Shown piece by piece: positions 59,193 through 64,000 of a stretch of DNA of 64,000 nucleotides. The notes below the pieces were generated by a model. That model had not been told where the DNA came from. It was given only the letters and a program-made list of their open reading frames with translations, and made no database searches. Within the stretch, counting starts at the first letter, position 1. Each line of letters opens with the position of its first letter. The position numbers and the translations under genes were made by a program. This DNA is from Sphingomonas sp. IC081 (lineage in GTDB: Bacteria > Pseudomonadota > Alphaproteobacteria > Sphingomonadales > Sphingomonadaceae), in NCBI RefSeq assembly GCF_006874585.1, contig NZ_CP029761.1:1623001-1687000 (forward strand), given 5' to 3'.

Positions 59193-59521
59193 CGGATGAA
59201 CTCAACCCGCGAGCACTTGTCGCCCTCGAAGCTGTACACCGACATGACTTCGAAGGGCTCCGCGCTCGCCGAACGGAACACACGCTCGTGCAGGACGACA
59301 TATTCGCCCAGTTCGTAGGACGAGAGGATGTCCGCGCGGTTCTCGGGGAACTCGGCGAACATCTTCTTCAGCCCCTCGCGGGTGCCTTCCTTGCCTTCGC
59401 GAACGACCGCGCCGCGATAGCCCGCCTCACATGCGTCGTCGGTCATGAGAGCGACGTAAGCATCGGCGTCCTGCGCGTTATAGTGCGCGATCATCAGCTC
59501 GGCGGTAGCGAGGCGGCTCAA
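59189..59521 (-). CDS. NTF2/SnoaL-like small protein inside the nuo operon
   Basis: 110 residues from a TTG at 59521 overlapping the nuoD stop as TTGA; a GTG at 59530 or an ATG at 59494 are alternatives. The sequence ([60 protein letters not shown]) matches the SnoaL-like NTF2 cone fold. Catalytic function is not evident. It lies between nuoD and nuoE, coupled on both sides, so a role with complex I is plausible. Confidence 0.7.
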   Translation of the reverse strand: MSRLATAELMIAHYNAQDADAYVALMTDDACEAGYRGAVVREGKEGTREGLKKMFAEFPENRADILSSYELGEYVVLHERVFRSASAEPFEVMSVYSFEGDKCSRVEFIR

Positions 59522-60729
59522 CGGTCGCACTCCCCGAACACCACGTCGATGGCGCCCAGAATGGCGGTCGCGTCGGGGAGCATGTGCCCCTTCGACATGA
59601 AGTCCATCGCCTGAAGGTGCGAGAAGGCGGTCGGGCGGATCTTGCAGCGGTACGGCTTGTTCGAGCCGTCCGACACCAGATAGACGCCGAATTCGCCCTT
59701 CGGGCTTTCCGTGGCGACGTAGACTTCACCCGCCGGGACGTGGAAGCCTTCGGTGTAGAGCTTGAAGTGATGGATCAGCGATTCCATCGACTGCTTCATC
59801 TCGCCGCGCTTGGGGGGAACCACCTTGCGGTCGGACGAAGCCACCGGGCCCTCGGGCATCTGCGCCAGGCACTGCTTCATGATCCGGGCCGACTGGCGCA
59901 CTTCCTCGACGCGGACCATGAAGCGGTCGTAGCAGTCCGAGTTGGTGCCGACGGGGATCTCGAAGTCCATGCGGTCATAGACGTCGTAGGGCTGCGACTT
60001 GCGGATATCCCAAGGGATGCCCGCGCCGCGGATCATCGGGCCCGAGAAGCCCCAGGCCAGCGCATCTTCCTTGCTGACCAGCGCGATGTCGACATTGCGC
60101 TGCTTGAAGATGCGGTTGTCGACCACGAGGCTCATCGCGTCCTCGAACAGCTCCGGCAAGCGGGTGTCGAGCCAGTCGGCGATGTCGGTCAGCAGCTTGA
60201 GCGGCACGTCCTGGTGGACGCCGCCGGGGCGGAACCAGGCCGAGTGCATGCGCGCGCCCGACGCGCGTTCGAAGAAGTTGAGGCAGTCCTCGCGGATTTC
60301 GAACAGCCACAGGTTCGGGGTCATCGCGCCCACGTCCATGACGTGCGAGCCGATGTTGAGCATGTGGTTGCAGATGCGGGTCAGCTCGGCGAACAGCACG
60401 CGCAGGTACTGCGCGCGGATCGGAACCTCGAGGTTGAGCAGCTTCTCGACCGCCAGGACGTAGGAATGCTCCATGCCCAGCGGCGAACAGTAGTCCAGAC
60501 GGTCGAAATAGGGCAGCGCCTGGAGGTACGTCTTGTGCTCGATCAGCTTCTCGGTGCCGCGATGCAGCAGGCCAACGTGCGGGTCGATGCGCTCGATGAT
60601 CTCGCCATCGAGTTCCATGACCATGCGCAGAACGCCGTGAGCCGCAGGGTGCTGCGGACCGAAGTTGATCGTGTAGTTGGTGATGACTTCGTCGCCGGTG
60701 GTGGGCGACTGCTCAAGCAACATGCTCAC
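59518..60729 (-). CDS. nuoD: NADH dehydrogenase I subunit D
   Basis: 403 residues. [40 protein letters not shown] and the C-terminal [20 protein letters not shown], the 49-kDa-type quinone-site subunit. Starts at GTG (60729), overlapping the nuoC stop as GTGA; an ATG at 60723 is the alternative. Confidence 0.98.
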   Translation of the reverse strand: MSMLLEQSPTTGDEVITNYTINFGPQHPAAHGVLRMVMELDGEIIERIDPHVGLLHRGTEKLIEHKTYLQALPYFDRLDYCSPLGMEHSYVLAVEKLLNLEVPIRAQYLRVLFAELTRICNHMLNIGSHVMDVGAMTPNLWLFEIREDCLNFFERASGARMHSAWFRPGGVHQDVPLKLLTDIADWLDTRLPELFEDAMSLVVDNRIFKQRNVDIALVSKEDALAWGFSGPMIRGAGIPWDIRKSQPYDVYDRMDFEIPVGTNSDCYDRFMVRVEEVRQSARIMKQCLAQMPEGPVASSDRKVVPPKRGEMKQSMESLIHHFKLYTEGFHVPAGEVYVATESPKGEFGVYLVSDGSNKPYRCKIRPTAFSHLQAMDFMSKGHMLPDATAILGAIDVVFGECDR

Positions 60730-61355
60730 TTCGCCTCTCCTTCGGCCTTTTCATCGCCCGGGAGCACGTATTCGGCGCCTTCCCATGGGCTCATGAAGTC
60801 GAACTGGCGCAGATCCTGCGCAAGCTTGACCGGCTCGTAGACCACGCGCTGTTCCTCTTCCGAGTAACGCAGCTCGACATGGCCGGTGAGCGGGAAGTCC
60901 TTGCGGAACGGGTGCCCTTCGAAGCCATAGTCGGTCAGGATGCGGCGCAGGTCCGGGTTGCCGGCGAAGATCACGCCGTACATGTCGAACACTTCGCGCT
61001 CCAGCCAGCCCGCGTTGGGCCAAAGCGTGGTCACGGTCGGCACCGGGGTGTTCTCGGCGGCGTTCACCTTCACCATCAGGCGATGGTTCTTCGTCACCGA
61101 AAGCAGCATGTAGACGACTTCGAAACGCTCCGGACGCGACGGGAAGTCGACACCGGCCATTTCCATCATCTGCTGGTATTCGTGATGGTCACGCAGCAGG
61201 CGAAGGGCGTTTTCGATCTGGTCGCGCACAACGGTGAGCACGACTTCGCCGTGTTCTTCCTTGGCCGCGACGACCATGTCACCAAGTGCGGCCGAGAGCG
61301 TCTCGATCACACCTTCATTCGAAGCGAACTTCGGGGCGGAATGCAGAACGGTCAT
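60726..61355 (-). CDS. nuoC: NADH dehydrogenase I subunit C
   Basis: 209 residues. 30-kDa subunit signature [20 protein letters not shown], then [20 protein letters not shown] and [20 protein letters not shown]. Separate from nuoD, unlike E. coli's fused NuoCD. Joins the peripheral arm. Confidence 0.98.
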   Translation of the reverse strand: MTVLHSAPKFASNEGVIETLSAALGDMVVAAKEEHGEVVLTVVRDQIENALRLLRDHHEYQQMMEMAGVDFPSRPERFEVVYMLLSVTKNHRLMVKVNAAENTPVPTVTTLWPNAGWLEREVFDMYGVIFAGNPDLRRILTDYGFEGHPFRKDFPLTGHVELRYSEEEQRVVYEPVKLAQDLRQFDFMSPWEGAEYVLPGDEKAEGEAK

Positions 61356-61363
61356 CGTCGTCC

Positions 61364-61933
61364 TTACCTATCGAGCGCGCCGACGCGGCGGATCTTGCGC
61401 TGCAACTGCATCACGCCATAGAGCAGCGCTTCTGCGGTCGGCGGGCAGCCCGGCACGTAGATGTCGACCGGGACGATCCGGTCGCAACCGCGCACGACGC
61501 TGTAGCTGTAGTGATAGTAACCGCCGCCGTTGGCGCACGAGCCCATCGAGATGACGTACTTCGGGTCCGACATCTGGTCGTAGACCTTGCGGAGCGCCGG
61601 AGCCATCTTGTTGCACAGCGTGCCGGCCACGATCATCACGTCCGACTGGCGCGGGGACGCACGCGGCGCGACACCGAAGCGCTCCATGTCGTAACGCGGC
61701 ATGTTCACGTGGATCATCTCGACCGCGCAGCAGGCGAGGCCGAAGGTCATCCACCACAGCGAGCCGGTACGGGCCCACTGGAACAGCTCCTCGGTCGAGG
61801 TGACGAGGAAGCCCTTGTCGGACACTTCCTGATTGAGGTCCTTGAAGAAGGACTGATCGGGCGGCGTGATCGCACCGCCCTGGCTTGCGGCCGGCGCCAG
61901 GGGCTGGCCGGCAGAGTTCACGAGAGTGCTCAT
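61364..61933 (-). CDS. nuoB: NADH dehydrogenase I subunit B
   Basis: 189 residues from the ATG at 61933 that overlaps the nuoA stop (ATGA). N2 cluster ligands in [32 protein letters not shown] and [20 protein letters not shown]. It receives electrons from NuoI and delivers them to quinone. Confidence 0.98.
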   Translation of the reverse strand: MSTLVNSAGQPLAPAASQGGAITPPDQSFFKDLNQEVSDKGFLVTSTEELFQWARTGSLWWMTFGLACCAVEMIHVNMPRYDMERFGVAPRASPRQSDVMIVAGTLCNKMAPALRKVYDQMSDPKYVISMGSCANGGGYYHYSYSVVRGCDRIVPVDIYVPGCPPTAEALLYGVMQLQRKIRRVGALDR

Positions 61934-62319
61934 TCCCAGTCCAGAGCTCCCTTCTTCCATGCATAGGCGAGGCCGATGGCCAGTTCACCGAGGAACACCA
62001 TCATCGTCAGCCAGCCGGCCCAGCCGGTCAGCTTGAGCGACACGGCCCAGGGGAACAGGAATGCGGCTTCAAGGTCGAAGACGATGAAAAGGATCGCCAC
62101 GAGATAGAAGCGCACGTCGAACTGGCTGCGCGGGTCTTCGAATGCGGGGAAGCCGCATTCATACTCGCTGTTCTTGTCGGCACTCGGGTTGTGGGTGCCG
62201 GTCAGGCGCGAGACGGCCAGCGGCAGGAGCACGATCACCGACGAGAGCGCGAGCGCGATCACGAGGAAGATCAGAATCGGCAGGTATTGTGACAGATCAG
62301 TCAATGGTTCTGGCCTCAT
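61930..62319 (-). CDS. nuoA: NADH dehydrogenase I subunit A
   Basis: 129 residues, three membrane helices, with the [20 protein letters not shown] and [20 protein letters not shown] blocks. The frame gives ATG at 62319; a TTG at 62304 ([18 protein letters not shown]) is an alternative. First gene of the complex I operon. Confidence 0.95.
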   Translation of the reverse strand: MRPEPLTDLSQYLPILIFLVIALALSSVIVLLPLAVSRLTGTHNPSADKNSEYECGFPAFEDPRSQFDVRFYLVAILFIVFDLEAAFLFPWAVSLKLTGWAGWLTMMVFLGELAIGLAYAWKKGALDWE

Positions 62320-62739
62320 ACCGGATTACGGCAGCCGGACTCATGCCAATGGCAACGCCCGGTCGTTGCGGGCGTCCTTAGGACAGCCCTCCCCCTATCG
62401 CAAGGTGTCCGAGCGGAATAATCGGCCCAAGTTCGTTGCATTGCAACGCATTCGCAACAAGCCACTCTCCAGACATCTATCGCCATGATCCGGCATCATC
62501 CGGAAACCCAAGGAGCGCCGCGGGATCGGCCCCTGTTTCGCCCGGCAAGCCCTATCGCCTTACAGATGCAAGATTTCGCAGCCAGATTGCATAAAAAGGT
62601 GCCCGGAACAGTGGCCCAACGCCGTGGGGATGGAGCATCCTCGCCACCGTTAACGCCAGAGTCGCCAATTGCAATTGATGCAGCGCAACACTAGTTCACT
62701 TGCCAAGGATACCTGTTTCCCAGCGTGAAAGGCATAATA
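62320..62739. other. 420-bp divergent region between nuoA and the thiolase gene
   Basis: No convincing gene. It holds TTGCATTGCAA (62436-62446), the 12-bp palindrome CAATTGCAATTG (62666-62677) and TGCAGCGCA (62679-62687). Two of these fit TGC-N3-GCA, the type of site described for PhaR regulators of polyhydroxyalkanoate genes. It must include the nuo and thiolase promoters. Confidence 0.5.
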
Positions 62740-63933
62740 ATGGCCCAAATCTCGGCTTCGGACCCAATTGTCATTCTCTCTTACGCGCGCACCCCGATGG
62801 GCGGCCTGCAAGGCTCGCTCGCGGAGGTCTCGGCAACCGATCTCGGTGCAACCGCGGTAAAGGCCGCGGTCGAGCGCGCCGGCGTTGCCGGTGACGACAT
62901 CGAACGCATCTACATGGGCTGCGTGCTGCCGGCAGGTCTCGGCCAGGCCCCTGCCCGCCAGGCCGCTCTCAAGGCCGGCCTGCCGAAGTCGGTCCAGGCC
63001 ACCACCGTCAACAAGGTCTGCGGCTCGGGCATGCAGACGGTGATCATGGGGGCCGAGGCGCTCGCCTCCGGCTCGCTCGACGTGATCATCGCCGGCGGCA
63101 TGGAATCGATGACCAATGCGCCGTACCTGTCGAAGAAGCACCGCTCGGGCGCCCGCGCCGGCCATGACACCCTTTACGATCACATGTTCCTCGACGGCCT
63201 CGAAGACGCCTACGAAGGCGGCTCGATGGGGTCGTTCGCCCAGGTGACCGCCGACGAGTACCAGCTGACCCGCGAAAACCAGGACGACTACTCGATCGAA
63301 TCCCTGCGCCGCGCGCAGGAAGCCATCGCCAACGGTTCGTTCAACGGTGAAGTCGTCCCCGTCACCGTCAAGACCCGCAAGGGCGACCTGGTTATCGACA
63401 CCGACGAGCAGCCGCCCAAGGGCAACCCGGACAAGATCCGTACGCTGCGCGCCGCCTTCGCCAAGGACGGCACGATCACCGCCGCCACCTCCAGCTCGAT
63501 CTCGGACGGCGCCGCCGCCGTGGTCATGACCCGCAAGAGCGTGGCCGAGGCCAAGGGCCTTGCCCCGGTCGCCACCGTCGTCGGTGTCGCCGCCCACGCG
63601 CAGGAACCGGCAAAGTTCACCACCGCCCCGGTCGGCGCCATCACCAAGCTGATGGACAAGGTGGGCTGGCAGCTTTCGGACGTCGACCTGTTCGAAGTCA
63701 ACGAGGCCTTCGCCTGCGTCGCCATGTTTGCCATGCACGACCTCGGCATTCCGCATGACAAGGTGAACGTCCACGGCGGCGCCACCGCGCTCGGCCACCC
63801 GATCGGCGCCTCGGGCACCCGCATCATCGTCACCCTCATCAATGCCCTGAAGGAAAAGGGCCTGAAGAAGGGTGTCGCCTCGCTGTGCATCGGCGGCGGC
63901 GAAGCCACGGCGATCGCGGTCGAACTGGCCTGA
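62740..63933 (+). CDS. Acetyl-CoA acetyltransferase (thiolase)
   Basis: 397 residues from the ATG at 62740 (MAQISASDPIVILSYARTPM). Thiolase triad: C in VNKVCGSGMQTVIMG, H in NVHGGATALGHPIGASGTRI, and C in ASLCIGGGEATAIAV. Biosynthetic-type beta-ketothiolase: joins two acetyl-CoA, the first step towards polyhydroxybutyrate, or works in beta-oxidation or ketone use. No other pha gene is in the window. It stands alone and is followed by a strong terminator. Confidence 0.95.
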   Translation: MAQISASDPIVILSYARTPMGGLQGSLAEVSATDLGATAVKAAVERAGVAGDDIERIYMGCVLPAGLGQAPARQAALKAGLPKSVQATTVNKVCGSGMQTVIMGAEALASGSLDVIIAGGMESMTNAPYLSKKHRSGARAGHDTLYDHMFLDGLEDAYEGGSMGSFAQVTADEYQLTRENQDDYSIESLRRAQEAIANGSFNGEVVPVTVKTRKGDLVIDTDEQPPKGNPDKIRTLRAAFAKDGTITAATSSSISDGAAAVVMTRKSVAEAKGLAPVATVVGVAAHAQEPAKFTTAPVGAITKLMDKVGWQLSDVDLFEVNEAFACVAMFAMHDLGIPHDKVNVHGGATALGHPIGASGTRIIVTLINALKEKGLKKGVASLCIGGGEATAIAVELA

Positions 63934-63959
63934 TCGCCAACGACCCGATCCCAAAAAAG

Positions 63960-63994
63960 AAAACCTCGCCGGAAACGGCGAGGTTTTCTTTTTT
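63960..63994 (+). terminator. Terminator of the thiolase gene
   Basis: Arms 63960-63971 and 63976-63987 (AAAACCTCGCCG and complement) around a GAAA loop, followed by a T-rich run. Confidence 0.92.
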
Positions 63995-64000
63995 CAGGCC

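Noticed and set aside
62485..62694. 69-residue frame upstream of the thiolase gene
   Set aside because: No motif or ribosome-binding site; it covers the likely regulatory region.

Overview
The window is a high-GC alphaproteobacterial chromosome segment, most likely from a sphingomonad (Novosphingobium/Sphingomonas-like). The call rests on gene order (tpiA-secG-pyrG facing ppiD-trpE; nuoA-N followed by birA-coaX-rnj-DUF1467), an alphaproteobacterial LexA box (GTTC-N7-GTTC), and the style of the proteins. No taxonomic search was possible.

Region 1 (1 to about 13,075) is accessory DNA: a worn prophage or genomic island next to tRNA-Arg(CCT). A tyrosine integrase (11633-12913) and an AlpA/excisionase-like gene lie beside the tRNA. 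The cargo includes a GH19 endolysin, an HNH endonuclease, a RelE/HigB-like toxin with an XRE antitoxin, a ribbon-helix-helix-like protein and several unrecognised genes. No capsid, tail or terminase gene is visible. Insertion sequences have cut it up: an IS21-family element running off the left edge, an IS5-family element of 930 bp with a 3-bp TGA duplication, an IS630-family element of 1150 bp, and a complete IS21-family element of about 2.56 kb. They split a 42-codon ORF and a double-HTH regulator.

Region 2 (13,075-17,750) returns to the chromosome: tRNA-Arg, DUF1178, a nitrilase-family amidase, glutaredoxin 3, an Hsp20 gene with a sigma-32-like promoter and a ROSE-like RNA thermometer, and an AEC transporter gene whose last 18 codons are cut off by a second, nearly identical IS630 copy.

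Region 3 (17,750-36,900) is housekeeping: pyrG, secG and tpiA on the minus strand; ppiD and trpE-(lipoprotein)-trpG-trpD-trpC on the plus strand; an AraC/GyrI-like regulator; moaC-moeA; lexA with its own SOS box; comEC; gltX; gltA.

Region 4 (37,000-44,325) is the least understood chromosomal part. It holds a histidine-kinase-like protein lacking the phospho-accepting histidine, an HPt-like protein also lacking its histidine, two unrecognised proteins, and an 882-residue membrane-anchored coiled-coil protein.

Region 5 (44,325-62,320) is one long minus-strand transcription unit for all 14 subunits of respiratory complex I (nuoA-N), with two small extra genes between nuoD and nuoE and a tail of birA, coaX, rnj and a DUF1467 membrane protein. 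NuoL carries a striking histidine-rich loop. A thiolase gene (62740-63933) and its terminator close the window.

I did not find a clear new defence or mobile system. The most unusual items are the paired phospho-site-less signalling proteins, the NuoL histidine-rich loop, the lipoprotein gene inside the trp operon, the twin palindromes between the endolysin and toxin-antitoxin genes, and the way both IS630 copies take their transposase stop codon from the CTAG target.
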